A stretch of 49,658 bases of DNA from JAGOEF01 sp964511665 (lineage in GTDB: Bacteria > Bacteroidota > Bacteroidia > Bacteroidales > ML635J-15), in the NCBI GenBank assembly GCA_964511665.1, contig CAZEHA010000022.1:1-49658 (forward strand), written 5' to 3'. The notes beneath the pieces were generated by a model. The model did not search any database, was not told the DNA's origin, and was given only the letters and a program-made list of their open reading frames with translations. Below, piece by piece: positions 9,515 through 18,364 of the stretch (positions are counted from its first letter, which is position 1; each line of letters starts with the position of its first letter). The translations under genes and the position numbers were made by a program.

Positions 9515-9534
9515 TGTAGTAAAAATTTCAATTA

Positions 9535-9542
9535 CAAAAATA
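9535..9542 (-). promoter_or_regulatory. Candidate -7 promoter box for nhaA
   Basis: On the minus strand TATTTTTG matches the Bacteroidota -7 consensus TAnnTTTG and ends 20 bp before the nhaA ATG. I see no good TTG at the expected -33 distance, so this is only a partial match. Confidence 0.4.
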
Positions 9543-9575
9543 CAAAAATCATTTGTATTTGTTTACGCACTGATG

Positions 9576-11132
9576 TCAATCGAATCGATACAACTGTTGT
9601 TGCATTACTATTACTTCAGTGTCGGCCAACAGGTATTCGGGCAATTCAGCTGGGTTCGTACTAAAAATAACAATACTGCGCCGCAGGTTTTTCAGATGTA
9701 AATACTGTTCGTAATCGGGAATAAAACCATATGCAGGCAGGCCGGTGTAAAACATAGCTTCAATATAATGCCTTCCGGGAATATTGAACAGCACCGCATT
9801 GCTGTTGCAGTCGAGCGATTCGAAAACAGCTTTGTTCGCGAGTGCCATGGCTGCCACATAATTGTCGGGGTTGCCCGTGTTGTGAATGCGGTGTAAACCC
9901 GGCGCATCGAAGCGTATCAGCACTATTGCGGTCATCAGTAAGCCAAAAAACAGTGATACAGGCACTGCGCGGCGAATTTTTTGAGACACAAAGCCCGAAG
10001 CCTGACCAATAAACTCGGCCAATGCAACATACATCGGCAACGCGAGCAACAGGGTAAACGAAGGCATCTTGGTTTTTGCCAGCGCATAAAAAACATACAC
10101 AAACAAAACGGCTGCAAGCATTGCCCAAATCAGCCTCCCGTTGGTTTGTCGGCGCAACAAAAAAACAAATCCGGGAACAATGGCAAAAGCTGCCAAACTG
10201 CCGTAAATGGGTTGAAATCTATAGAAATGATACCAAAAACTCCCTGCCTGCCCGTCAACAGCATGCGTAAAGTGCATGGCATTCAGCGACGAGGCAGCCG
10301 CAAATTCGGCAGGGTACCACACATAGCACAGCAACTGCCAGGGAACAAACACCAGGCAGGCAACAGCCAGAGCCGCAAGCATATGCCAATAGGCACGCCA
10401 CTGCAACCTGTACTCAGCCAAATTGTAAACACCCCAGATTAAGAATACCAGCAAACCCGGCAGCCATTTGCACAGCACCGCGGCTCCCGCAAAAACACCG
10501 GCAAGCACCGCAAACAACAGTTTATTTTTATTGTTTATATATTCAATAAATGCCCACACGCTCAGGTTTACGTAGGCCAAAAAACTATAATCGTTCTGGT
10601 CGAGTTGCTGCCTTCCGGCAAGCATCTGCACCAGATAAAACGAACTTATCACCAGCCATGCTGCAACAAACGCCGTGCGACTATTGGCCACCAGCTTTGC
10701 CGAACGATACACCGCAAATACCATAGCCACACCCAGCAGCACATTGGGTAGCCTCATGCTCAATTCGCTGATACCAAAAACTCTGAAACTCAAGGCCATT
10801 TGCCACATAAACAAGGGTTGCTTGTGCAACCAAATATGGTACCTGTCCCAGCGGTCGTAATCCATAGGCACCACCGGGTCGTCGTAAAGCGTTGGCAACA
10901 GTGGGTGGTCAATCATATTGCGGGCTACCAGCGCATGAAAACGTTCGTCCCATACATTCAGAAAAGGGTCGAGCATGGCTGCAAACAGATTTATGCACAA
11001 TGCCGCCACAAGCAACAGTGCAAGGCTCCAGGTATCCTTTTCTTTAACATGAAGCCACAGCGACATCACAAACAGCACCATTGCTACCAGCATCAGTACA
11101 TGTTGTATGCTATTGAACCCTTCGAAAATCAT
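9576..11132 (-). CDS. GT39/ArnT-like membrane glycosyltransferase
   Basis: A 518-residue protein with about 11-12 hydrophobic segments. The first large loop has DPFLNVWDERFHALVARNM and HIWLHKQPLFMWQ, matching the acidic and catalytic-loop pattern of the PMT/ArnT (GT39, GT-C fold) family. These enzymes move a sugar from a polyprenyl-phosphate carrier to lipid A or protein on the outer face of the inner membrane. The acceptor here is unknown. It lies 46 bp after the SDR gene stop on the same strand and ends 61 bp before the nhaA start. Family level is confident; the specific activity is not. Confidence 0.85.
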   Translation of the reverse strand: MIFEGFNSIQHVLMLVAMVLFVMSLWLHVKEKDTWSLALLLVAALCINLFAAMLDPFLNVWDERFHALVARNMIDHPLLPTLYDDPVVPMDYDRWDRYHIWLHKQPLFMWQMALSFRVFGISELSMRLPNVLLGVAMVFAVYRSAKLVANSRTAFVAAWLVISSFYLVQMLAGRQQLDQNDYSFLAYVNLSVWAFIEYINNKNKLLFAVLAGVFAGAAVLCKWLPGLLVFLIWGVYNLAEYRLQWRAYWHMLAALAVACLVFVPWQLLCYVWYPAEFAAASSLNAMHFTHAVDGQAGSFWYHFYRFQPIYGSLAAFAIVPGFVFLLRRQTNGRLIWAMLAAVLFVYVFYALAKTKMPSFTLLLALPMYVALAEFIGQASGFVSQKIRRAVPVSLFFGLLMTAIVLIRFDAPGLHRIHNTGNPDNYVAAMALANKAVFESLDCNSNAVLFNIPGRHYIEAMFYTGLPAYGFIPDYEQYLHLKNLRRSIVIFSTNPAELPEYLLADTEVIVMQQQLYRFD

Positions 11133-11178
11133 AATGCAAATTAACCAGTTTTTTTACCATAAACAAGCAGCATTCCAA

Positions 11179-11994
11179 TTAGCGCGATGCAAAATACTTA
11201 ATCATTATGGCATCGAACAAGCGGTCGCAAACCAATTTACGCACCCCATAAAGCAATTTTGCCACAGCCGTAACGCGGTACCGTATCCGCGGGCACTTCA
11301 CAATTGCTGCACGTGCAATTACTGCAGCACATTGCCGGCTGCTGCCACCAATATTAAACTGCTTATCGAAGTTTCTCACAAAGCCGTAAAACTTTTCGTA
11401 ATAGCCCGTCGAATTCAGTTTCTCAATCATGGCATTGGCTGTTTTGCCAAACTCAGAAGCAATAGGCCCGGGTTCAATAAGCACCACTTTAATACCAAAC
11501 TGTTGCAATTCCCAACGCAAGGCGTCGCTCAGTGCTTCAAGCGCAAACTTCGACGCGGCATACCATCCACCCACCGGCATCGAAATTTTTCCGGCTATCG
11601 ACGAAAGGTTCACAATACGTCCGCTGCGGTTTTCGCGCATACTGGGTATGCAAAGGCGTGTTAAGTACATCAGCCCAAACACGTTGGTGTCGAACTGGCG
11701 GCGAGCTGTAGCTTCGTCAACATCTTCAACCGCGCCAAACTGCCCATATCCGGCATTATTTATCAGGGTTTGCACCCAATAGCCCCTGGCCGCAATAGCA
11801 GCCATAGCGGCATGGCACGATTCAGGTTTTGTAACATCAAGCTCAATGGTTTGCAAGCCCTGCTGTTGCAAGTCTTGCAGCAATTGGGTGTTGCGCCCCG
11901 AGGCAAAAACCATAAATCCTTTGTTGTGAAGTATTTCGGCAGTGGCTTTTCCGATACCTGCCGTGGCACCTGTAATAAGTATTGCGGGTTTCAT
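11179..11994 (-). CDS. Short-chain dehydrogenase/reductase (SDR)
   Basis: A 271-residue classical SDR. The nucleotide-binding loop TGATAGIG (residues 8-15), NNAG (79-82), catalytic Ser (SS at 131-132), Tyr145 and Lys149 (YAASK) are all present. It should be a cytoplasmic NAD(P)H-dependent oxidoreductase; the pattern after the active site (ALRWELQQFGIKVVLIEPGP) is typical of the retinol-dehydrogenase-like or DltE-like group. The substrate is not deducible. The ATG lies only about 46 bp downstream of the tracrRNA terminator on the same strand, and a TAnnTTTG box sits between them, so the SDR gene is probably transcribed independently of the CRISPR locus. Confidence 0.92.
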   Translation of the reverse strand: MKPAILITGATAGIGKATAEILHNKGFMVFASGRNTQLLQDLQQQGLQTIELDVTKPESCHAAMAAIAARGYWVQTLINNAGYGQFGAVEDVDEATARRQFDTNVFGLMYLTRLCIPSMRENRSGRIVNLSSIAGKISMPVGGWYAASKFALEALSDALRWELQQFGIKVVLIEPGPIASEFGKTANAMIEKLNSTGYYEKFYGFVRNFDKQFNIGGSSRQCAAVIARAAIVKCPRIRYRVTAVAKLLYGVRKLVCDRLFDAIMIKYFASR

Positions 11995-12017
11995 TGAAAA
12001 TAGATTTTATTTACCTG

Positions 12018-12025
12018 CAAAGTTA
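12018..12025 (-). promoter_or_regulatory. Candidate -7 promoter box for the SDR gene
   Basis: TAACTTTG on the minus strand fits TAnnTTTG and lies 23 bp upstream of the SDR ATG, between it and the tracrRNA terminator. No clear -33 TTG is seen at 19-21 bp. Confidence 0.4.
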
Positions 12026-12040
12026 ACAAACCCCGCCAAA

Positions 12041-12065
12041 TAAAAAAGGCGAGTTTCCCCGCCTT
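12041..12065 (-). terminator. Intrinsic terminator of the tracrRNA
   Basis: On the minus strand AAGGCG pairs with CGCCTT across the 8-nt loop GGGAAACT, followed by a T-run. It closes the tracrRNA in the way expected for a type II locus. Confidence 0.85.
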
Positions 12066-12115
12066 GAATGTTTTCACAACGGAATAATCCTTATTGTGAT
12101 TAGCTTCAAATTCGT
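12041..12115 (-). ncRNA. tracrRNA for the type II-C Cas9
   Basis: The minus strand carries a 24-nt anti-repeat (plus-strand 12093-12116) that matches the complement of the crRNA-sense CRISPR repeat with one base missing and one end mismatch. It continues directly into AATAAGGATTATTCCGTT, which has the nexus-hairpin layout of type II tracrRNAs (AAGG...CCGTT), then a GTGAAAAC linker and the terminator hairpin. The RNA is about 75 nt. It pairs with the 5-prime half of each repeat in the pre-crRNA, and the duplex is normally trimmed by RNase III and held by Cas9. It is divergent from cas9, sharing the 140-bp region upstream of it. Its direction fixes the array as minus-strand transcribed. Confidence 0.92.
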
Positions 12116-12119
12116 ACGA

Positions 12120-12149
12120 CAAATTTAATTAAAAAAATTACACAATCAA
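12120..12149 (-). promoter_or_regulatory. tracrRNA promoter (TTG, 19 bp, TAAATTTG)
   Basis: On the minus strand TTG (12147-12149) lies 19 bp before TAAATTTG (12120-12127), a good fit to the Bacteroidota -33/-7 consensus. Transcription would start about 12112-12116, exactly at the anti-repeat. Confidence 0.75.
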
Positions 12150-12157
12150 TAGTTTTG
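12150..12157 (+). promoter_or_regulatory. Candidate cas9 -7 promoter box
   Basis: TAGTTTTG fits TAnnTTTG and lies 50 bp before the cas9 ATG. It directly abuts the -33 element of the divergent tracrRNA promoter (12147-12149), so the two promoters would compete for polymerase. No clear -33 TTG for cas9 is visible. Confidence 0.5.
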
Positions 12158-12207
12158 TAAAAAAATATTATAATTTTATCGTCATAAAACCACAAAATGA
12201 TTTTTGA

Positions 12208-15200
12208 ATGAAAAAGATATTAGGCTTAGACTTGGGTACCAACAGTATTGGATGGGCGGTTGTAAATGAAGCAGAGACCGAAAGTGAGAAATCTTCGATA
12301 GTAAAACTGGGGGTTCGTGTTAATCCTTTAACTGTTGATGAGCAACAAAACTTCGAAAAAGGGAAAAGCATTACTACAAATGCAGACCGAACATTGAAAC
12401 GAAGTATGCGGCGTAACCTACAGCGATACAAATTGCGACGCGAAAACCTATTTGCTGTTTTAAAAGAAAATGGTTTTATCGACGACAGTACTATTTTAGC
12501 CGAAAAGGGCAATAAATCTACTTTTGAAACTTACAAACTGAGAGCAAAAGCAGCTACCGAAGAAATCTCATTAAGCGAGTTTGCACGGGTTCTTCTAACT
12601 ATTAACAAAAAGCGTGGGTACAAAAGCAGTCGAAAAGCAAAAACCTCAGAAGATGGAGCTTTAATCGACGGAATGGATATTGCAAAAAAAATGTATGAAG
12701 AGAACTTGACACCGGGGCAATATTGCTTACAAGTTTTGCTACAGGGGAAGAAAAATTTGCCAGAGTTTTATAGGTCTGATTTAATGTCGGAATATGATAA
12801 AATATTCGACAAGCAAATCTTATTTCATCCCAACTTTCTAACACCTGAGTTAAAAGAAGAATTGCGCAATAAAAAGTCAGAAGCCGTTTGGGCGATTTGT
12901 GCCAAAACTTTTAATGAGAATGGGTTTGAACTGGTTGGAATGAAGAGGCAAGGAAAAACCATTGAACAAAAATTTGAAAATTATCAATGGCGTGTAAAAG
13001 CATTAACCGAAAAAATTGAGCTCGAACAATTTGTAATAGTAATACAAGAAATCAATAAACAAATTACCAACTCAAGCGGATACTTAGGTGCCATTAGCGA
13101 CCGAAGTAAAGAACTATATTTTACGAAACAAACAGTTGGGCAATATCAAATGGAGAAACTGCTCGAAAATCCAAATTATAGTTTGAAAAATCAAGTTTTC
13201 TATCGACAAGATTACTTAGATGAGTTTGAGAAAGTTTGGGAAACACAATCAACATTTCATAAAGAATTAACCCCAGAATTAAAAAAAGAGATTCGCGATA
13301 TTGTGATTTTTTACCAGCGGCCATTGAAAAGTCAAAAAGGATTAATTAGTTTTTGTGAGTTCGAACACAAAAAGATTAAAGTTTATGTTGAAGGAAAAAC
13401 AAAAATTAAAACTATAGGCTTAAGGGTTTGTCCTCGTTCATCACCGCTTTTTCAAGAGTTTAAAGTTTGGCAAATATTAAATAATATACAAGTGTTGGTT
13501 AAAGACACACCCGAAAAGCGGCCGCTATTTCAGGAAGAGAAAGAAATATTATTTACTGAGTTAAATATTAAAGAAAAGCTAAAAAAGTCGGATGCATTAA
13601 AACTGGTTTTCGAAAACCATAAAGAATTAGATCTAAATTATGAAAACATCGAAGGAAATCGAACCCAAGCAGAACTCTTTAAAGTTTACGAGAAAATAAT
13701 TTTTTTGAGTGGGCATGGAGAATTCGATTTTTCTAAGATGCCCACAGCAAAAGTTCTCGATATAGTTGAACCTGTATTTGGGATGTTAGGCATAAACACC
13801 GAGATTCTATATTTTGACTCAAGCCTCGAAGGTCCCGATTTCGAAAAACAAGCGCATTATCGGTTGTGGCATCTACTGTATAGTTTCGAGGGGGATGATT
13901 CAAAATCCGGTAACGAAAAACTAATAATTAAATTAAACGAATTATTTGGGTTCGAAAAAGAATATGCGATCATGCTTGCCAATGTTTCATTCCAACCCGA
14001 TTATGGCAGTTTGAGCGCAAAAGCAATTCGTAAAATTCTTCCCCATTTAAAGGACGGGCTCGATTATAGTGAATCATGTGAACAGGCCGGTTACCGCCAC
14101 TCCCAAAAATCGCTTACCAAAGAAGAGCTTGCTAGCAAAACTCTTGTCGATAAACTAGAAATTCTTCCACGAAACAGTTTGCGTAATCCTGTGGTCGAAA
14201 AAATTCTGAATCAAATGATTCATGTGGTTAATTCGGTGGTTGATGCTTATGGCAAACCAGATGAAATACGCATCGAACTGGCTCGTGAATTGAAAAAAAG
14301 TGCCACCGAAAGGGCAGAATTAACAAAATTTATAAGCAAATCAACTAAAGAGCACGAAGAATACCGGACTATATTGCAAAACGAATTTGGTTTAGTTCAA
14401 GTTAGTCGTAACGATATTATTCGATATAAACTGTATCTCGAATTGAAAGAGAATGGATTTAAAACTTTATATTCGAATACGTACATCTCTCAAGAAAAGC
14501 TTTTTAGCAAAGAGTTCGATATAGAACACATTATTCCTCAAGCCAAATTGTTCGACGATTCATTCTCAAATAAAACCCTCGAACTCCGAACGGTTAATAT
14601 TGAAAAAGCCAATGCCACAGCTTATGATTATGTGTTAGAAAAATATGGAGAACAAGGTGTCGAAGAATATAAGGCAAGGATCGAAAAAATGTTTAATACC
14701 GGTTCTATTAGTAAAACTAAGCAAAAGAAATTACTATTTAAAGAAGCCGAAATTCCAAGTGGTTTTATCGAAAGAGATCTTCGCGATTCGCAGTACATTG
14801 CAAAAAAAGCTCGTGAAATTCTCGAAGACATGGTGAAATTTGTGGTACCAACTACAGGTTCTATTACCGATCGCTTGCGCGAAGACTGGCAATTGATTGA
14901 CCTAATGCAGGAATTAAACTGGGATAAGTACGATAAATTGGGTTTAACCGAAATTATTGAAGATAAAGATGGACGAAAAATTAGAAGAATAAAAGATTGG
15001 ACTAAACGCAACGACCATCGTCATCATGCCATGGACGCGCTTACGATTGCATTTACGAAACGGCAATTCATTCAATATATCAACAATTTGAATGCTCGAT
15101 TACAAAAGAATGTTGATGATTATGTGTATTCCGGCGATTACGATTTAAGCAATCTGCATAGGAGTGAGGTTTCTAAAGTGGTAGCTTACATCGAGAAAAA

Positions 15201-16401
15201 AGAATTGTATCGCGACAAACACGGTAAACTAAAGTTTTTGCCGCCAATGCCTATAGATGATTTCCGTGCCGAAGCAAAAAAACACTTAGAAAGCACTCTA
15301 ATATCAATAAAAGCAAAAAACAAAGTAGTTACCCAAAACATTAATATTACAAAGAATAAGGATGGTAAATTTAAAAAAGTACAATTAACTCCGCGTGGCC
15401 AGCTGCATAACGAAACCATATATGGCTGCATAAAGAAATATGCAACAAAACAGGAAAAAATTGGGGCTGCTTTTAACTATGAGAAAATTCAAACAGTTGC
15501 GAACAAAAAGCATCGCCAAGCCTTGTTGAATCGTCTTTTGCAGTTCGACAACGACCCCAAAAAGGCTTTTACAGGTACAAATAGCCTCGACAAAAAACCA
15601 ATTTTCTTGAATGCGGCACAAACCGAAAAAGTGCCCGAAAAAGTTATAACTGTTTGGTTCGAAAATATTTACACCATTCGCAAAGAAATAAGCTCCGATT
15701 TAAAAATCGATAAAGTTGTTGATGTAAAAATCCGACAAATTCTTCAGAATCGCCTCGATGAGTTTGGAGGCAATGCAAAAAAAGCATTTAGCAATCTCGA
15801 CGAAAACCCAATTTGGCTCAATAAAAGCAAAGGTATTGCCATTAAGCGGGTAACAATTACAGGGGTTAGCAATGCAACAGCACTGCACGACAAACGCGAT
15901 TATACAGGAAATGTAATAACCGATGAAAACGGAAAGCCGCAACCGGCCGATTTCGTGAGCACCAGCAATAACCACCATGTTGCAATTTATCGCGATGCTG
16001 ATGGAAATTTACAGGAAAACGTTGTCTCATTTTTTGAAGCTACCATGCGAGCCAATCAAGGTCTGCCTATTATCGATAAAAATTATCGACAAGAAGAAGG
16101 TTGGACATTTTTATTTACCATGAAGCAAAACGAATATTTTGTCTTCCCTAACGAAAAAGCCGGTTTTAATCCAAGTGAAACAGACTTGCTTAATCCGGAT
16201 AATTACCATATGATCAGTCCGAATTTGTTTAGGGTGCAGAAGATAGCTACGAAGGATTATTTCTTTCGACATCATCTAGAAACAAATGTAAATGATATTT
16301 CATCATTAAAAGGATTGACATGGCTTCGATTTGGCTTAAATGGAATTATAAAGATTCGAATTAATCACGTAGGCCAAATTATCTCAGTAGGAGAGTATTA
16401 G
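12208..16401 (+). CDS. cas9: Cas9, type II-C, RNA-guided DNA endonuclease
   Basis: A 1397-residue Cas9, in the long size class usual for Bacteroidota II-C enzymes. Domains in order: RuvC-I (GLDLGTNSIGWAV, catalytic D8), arginine-rich bridge helix (about 61-80), an alpha-helical recognition lobe (about 85-650), RuvC-II (IRIELAREL, E690), HNH (FDIEHIIPQ, catalytic H774; supporting N788 and N802), RuvC-III (DHRHHAMDA, H940 and D943), and a long C-terminal PAM-interacting region (about 1000-1397). All catalytic residues of both nuclease centres are present, so it should cut both DNA strands. It is the first gene of cas9-RAYT-cas1-cas2, with no csn2 or cas4 in the locus, which defines II-C. The PAM cannot be predicted from this sequence. 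Confidence 0.98.
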   Translation: MKKILGLDLGTNSIGWAVVNEAETESEKSSIVKLGVRVNPLTVDEQQNFEKGKSITTNADRTLKRSMRRNLQRYKLRRENLFAVLKENGFIDDSTILAEKGNKSTFETYKLRAKAATEEISLSEFARVLLTINKKRGYKSSRKAKTSEDGALIDGMDIAKKMYEENLTPGQYCLQVLLQGKKNLPEFYRSDLMSEYDKIFDKQILFHPNFLTPELKEELRNKKSEAVWAICAKTFNENGFELVGMKRQGKTIEQKFENYQWRVKALTEKIELEQFVIVIQEINKQITNSSGYLGAISDRSKELYFTKQTVGQYQMEKLLENPNYSLKNQVFYRQDYLDEFEKVWETQSTFHKELTPELKKEIRDIVIFYQRPLKSQKGLISFCEFEHKKIKVYVEGKTKIKTIGLRVCPRSSPLFQEFKVWQILNNIQVLVKDTPEKRPLFQEEKEILFTELNIKEKLKKSDALKLVFENHKELDLNYENIEGNRTQAELFKVYEKIIFLSGHGEFDFSKMPTAKVLDIVEPVFGMLGINTEILYFDSSLEGPDFEKQAHYRLWHLLYSFEGDDSKSGNEKLIIKLNELFGFEKEYAIMLANVSFQPDYGSLSAKAIRKILPHLKDGLDYSESCEQAGYRHSQKSLTKEELASKTLVDKLEILPRNSLRNPVVEKILNQMIHVVNSVVDAYGKPDEIRIELARELKKSATERAELTKFISKSTKEHEEYRTILQNEFGLVQVSRNDIIRYKLYLELKENGFKTLYSNTYISQEKLFSKEFDIEHIIPQAKLFDDSFSNKTLELRTVNIEKANATAYDYVLEKYGEQGVEEYKARIEKMFNTGSISKTKQKKLLFKEAEIPSGFIERDLRDSQYIAKKAREILEDMVKFVVPTTGSITDRLREDWQLIDLMQELNWDKYDKLGLTEIIEDKDGRKIRRIKDWTKRNDHRHHAMDALTIAFTKRQFIQYINNLNARLQKNVDDYVYSGDYDLSNLHRSEVSKVVAYIEKKELYRDKHGKLKFLPPMPIDDFRAEAKKHLESTLISIKAKNKVVTQNINITKNKDGKFKKVQLTPRGQLHNETIYGCIKKYATKQEKIGAAFNYEKIQTVANKKHRQALLNRLLQFDNDPKKAFTGTNSLDKKPIFLNAAQTEKVPEKVITVWFENIYTIRKEISSDLKIDKVVDVKIRQILQNRLDEFGGNAKKAFSNLDENPIWLNKSKGIAIKRVTITGVSNATALHDKRDYTGNVITDENGKPQPADFVSTSNNHHVAIYRDADGNLQENVVSFFEATMRANQGLPIIDKNYRQEEGWTFLFTMKQNEYFVFPNEKAGFNPSETDLLNPDNYHMISPNLFRVQKIATKDYFFRHHLETNVNDISSLKGLTWLRFGLNGIIKIRINHVGQIISVGEY

Positions 16402-16412
16402 TTCTGCTTGCT

Positions 16413-17057
16413 ATGCATCTACTTCAGCCCAATAATACCTACCACATCTTCAACCACGCCAACGGGTTCGAGAATTTGTTTCAGAGTGATGAGAACAAGC
16501 GGTTCTTTATGGAACGATATGTGAAACACATTGTGCCCATAGCCGACACATACGCGTATTGCCTGATGAACAATCATTTTCATTTGCTGCTGAAAATAAA
16601 GGGGGGCGAAGAGATTGAAAAAATAAGAAATCAACAACAACCAAGCTCTTCCAAAGTTTCGAACTTTGGAAGAGCTGTTGTTGTTGAAGTTGAAGTTGAA
16701 TATTTTATTTCGAAGCAATTCGCCAACTTTTTCAGCAGCTATACGCAGGCGTTTAATAAGATGTATGGGCGTATGGGCTCACTGTTTATAAAGAACTTCA
16801 AACGCGAAGAAATTAAAAACGAGGATCATTTTAGGGCTTTGGTTGTATATATTCATCGTAACCCGGTGCATCATGGTTTTTGTAAGCATTTTAGCGAATG
16901 GAAATTTAGCTCGTACAATAGTTTGAATCAGGCAGATGAGGGGGATTTAATAGATAGAGCTGCTGTTTTTGAGGCATTTGGAAACGAGGAAGCTTGTTGG
17001 GACGTTCATAACGAAAAATTGGCTAAATATTTGTTTTCGACTCAACTCGACCTATAA
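16413..17057 (+). CDS. REP-associated tyrosine transposase (RAYT, TnpA_REP-like) inside the cas operon
   Basis: A 214-residue HUH-type protein. The motif NNHFHLLL supplies the metal-binding histidines H55 and H57. A Tyr-rich helix (SSYTQAFNKMYGRMGSLF, with Y110 or Y118 as candidate nucleophile) and VVYIHRNPVHHGF are typical of RAYTs, which process REP hairpins as single-stranded DNA. It begins 11 bp after the cas9 stop and ends 7 bp before the cas1 start, on the same strand, without disturbing either gene. Residues about 73-91 (QQQPSSSKVSNFGRAVVVE) are encoded by a strong inverted repeat and look like an in-frame insertion. No tnpB or IS200/IS605 ends are visible. Function in the CRISPR system is unproven. 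Confidence 0.88.
   Translation: MHLLQPNNTYHIFNHANGFENLFQSDENKRFFMERYVKHIVPIADTYAYCLMNNHFHLLLKIKGGEEIEKIRNQQQPSSSKVSNFGRAVVVEVEVEYFISKQFANFFSSYTQAFNKMYGRMGSLFIKNFKREEIKNEDHFRALVVYIHRNPVHHGFCKHFSEWKFSSYNSLNQADEGDLIDRAAVFEAFGNEEACWDVHNEKLAKYLFSTQLDL
16632..16686. repeat. REP-like inverted repeat inside the RAYT gene
   Basis: Left arm CAACAACAAC plus AGCTCTTCCAAAGTT (16632-16658, with a 2-nt bulge) pairs perfectly with AACTTTGGAAGAGCT plus GTTGTTGTTG (16662-16686) around a TCG loop. The core TTCCAAAGT...ACTTTGGAA is the same as in the hairpins past the array at 20105, 20252 and 20402. Confidence 0.9.
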
Positions 17058-17064
17058 AAAAAAC

Positions 17065-17997
17065 ATGATAAAGCGTACCTTGTATTTTGGAAATCCGGCC
17101 TACCTTTCGGTGAAAAACAGCCAGCTTGTAATAAAACTGCCCGAGGTAGAAACCAGCAATGTGCCCGATAGCATGAAGAAACAGGCTGAAAGAACCGTTC
17201 CTATCGAGGATATTGGTGTGGTAATACTCGACAATAATCGAATTTGTTGCACGCATAGTGTATTTCAACTCTTGCTCGACAATAATTGTGCAGTTATTAC
17301 CTGCGATGCCAACCATATGCCGGCCGGTTTGCTGCTACCATTGGCAGGCAACACCACACAGAGCGAGCGTTTTCAGCATCAGATTTCGGCTTCAGTTCCT
17401 CTGAAGAAGCAGCTATGGCAGCAAACTATTATAGCCAAAATACAAAACCAACAGATAGTTCTGCGGCAGTGTTGTAACGACGAAGCGCGACAAATGGAAT
17501 TTTGGGCAAAGCAGGTAAACAGTGGCGATACACAAAACATTGAAGCCCGGGCGGCTGCCTATTACTGGAAAACACTGTTTTCTGCTGTTAATGGCTTTAC
17601 CAGGCATCGCGAAGGCATATATCCGAACAACCTGCTTAACTACGGCTATGCACTGCTTCGTGCAATTATAGCCCGATCGCTTGTTGCCAGCGGAATGTTG
17701 CCAACTCTGGGAATTCATCATCACAACCGCTACAATGCCTACTGCCTTGCCGACGACATTATGGAGCCCTTTCGCCCTATGGTCGATAAACTTGTGTTTA
17801 CTCTGGTAGAACAGGGTAAAGGCTTAGATGTACTTGACAACAACATAAAAGCCGAACTTCTGCAAATTCCTGTTCTCGATGTCACAATAAATGGCAAACG
17901 CAGCCCTTTAATGATTGCAGCAGGCCTAAGCGCTGCTTCGCTGTATAAATGCTATAGTGGCGAAAGCCGAAAGATAAGCTATCCGGAATTGGTGTAA
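17065..17997 (+). CDS. cas1: Cas1, CRISPR spacer integrase (type II)
   Basis: A 310-residue Cas1. The metal-binding residues are visible: E160 (QNIEARAAAYYW), H219 (LGIHHHNRYN) and E234 (LADDIMEPFRP), together with the N-terminal beta domain (TLYFGNPAYLSVKNSQLV). With Cas2 it inserts new spacers into the array at the leader end. The start was placed at MIKRTLYFG (17065), the conserved N-terminus of type II Cas1; an in-frame ATG 96 bases upstream would overlap the RAYT gene. It follows the RAYT stop by 7 bp, and cas2 starts 1 bp after its stop, so all four genes read as one operon. Confidence 0.97.
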   Translation: MIKRTLYFGNPAYLSVKNSQLVIKLPEVETSNVPDSMKKQAERTVPIEDIGVVILDNNRICCTHSVFQLLLDNNCAVITCDANHMPAGLLLPLAGNTTQSERFQHQISASVPLKKQLWQQTIIAKIQNQQIVLRQCCNDEARQMEFWAKQVNSGDTQNIEARAAAYYWKTLFSAVNGFTRHREGIYPNNLLNYGYALLRAIIARSLVASGMLPTLGIHHHNRYNAYCLADDIMEPFRPMVDKLVFTLVEQGKGLDVLDNNIKAELLQIPVLDVTINGKRSPLMIAAGLSAASLYKCYSGESRKISYPELV

Positions 17998-17998
17998 G

Positions 17999-18331
17999 AT
18001 GCAACGCTTCAGTGAATATCGTATTATGTGGGTATTAGTTTTTTTCGACCTCCCAACCGAAACCAAGAAAGAGCGGAAAATATATGCCGATTTCCGTAAA
18101 CGCTTGCTGAAAGACGGTTTTGCCATGTTTCAATTTTCGATATACGTGCGGCACTGTGCCAGTAGCGAAAATGCACAGGTACATATTAACCGCGTAAAAA
18201 ACATGCTACCCGAAAAAGGCCATGTTGTTATCATGAAAATTACCGATAAACAGTTTGGCGACATGGAAATATTCTATGGCAAAAAAGAGGCAGCCAAGGC
18301 GGAGGCCGGTGTGCAACTCGAATTGTTTTAA
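17999..18331 (+). CDS. cas2: Cas2, CRISPR adaptation protein (type II)
   Basis: A 110-residue Cas2 with the ferredoxin-like opening strand WVLVFFDLPTETKKER (the conserved Asp is in FFDLP), then FRKRLLKDGFAMFQFSIYVR and VVIMKITDKQFGDMEIF, typical of type II Cas2. It dimerises between two Cas1 dimers to form the integrase complex. It starts 1 bp after the cas1 stop codon and is the last gene of the operon. Its stop codon lies at the foot of a hairpin that reads as a terminator only on the opposite strand. Confidence 0.97.
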   Translation: MQRFSEYRIMWVLVFFDLPTETKKERKIYADFRKRLLKDGFAMFQFSIYVRHCASSENAQVHINRVKNMLPEKGHVVIMKITDKQFGDMEIFYGKKEAAKAEAGVQLELF

Positions 18332-18364
18332 AAACGAAATCCATCGGAACTGCGATGGATTTCG
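18330..18364 (-). terminator. Minus-strand intrinsic terminator for the CRISPR array transcript
   Basis: A perfect 12-bp stem (CGAAATCCATCG with CGATGGATTTCG, 6-nt loop) at 18335-18364. On the minus strand it is followed at once by TTTTT; on the plus strand no U-run follows directly. It therefore suits transcription coming leftward out of the array and would stop it before it runs antisense into cas2. Confidence 0.7.

Noticed and set aside
16413..17057. RAYT as part of a complete IS200/IS605 element
   Set aside because: No tnpB, no element ends and no target duplication are visible around it.
16969..17064. Upstream start of cas1
   Set aside because: It overlaps the RAYT gene; the conserved Cas1 N-terminus starts at 17065.
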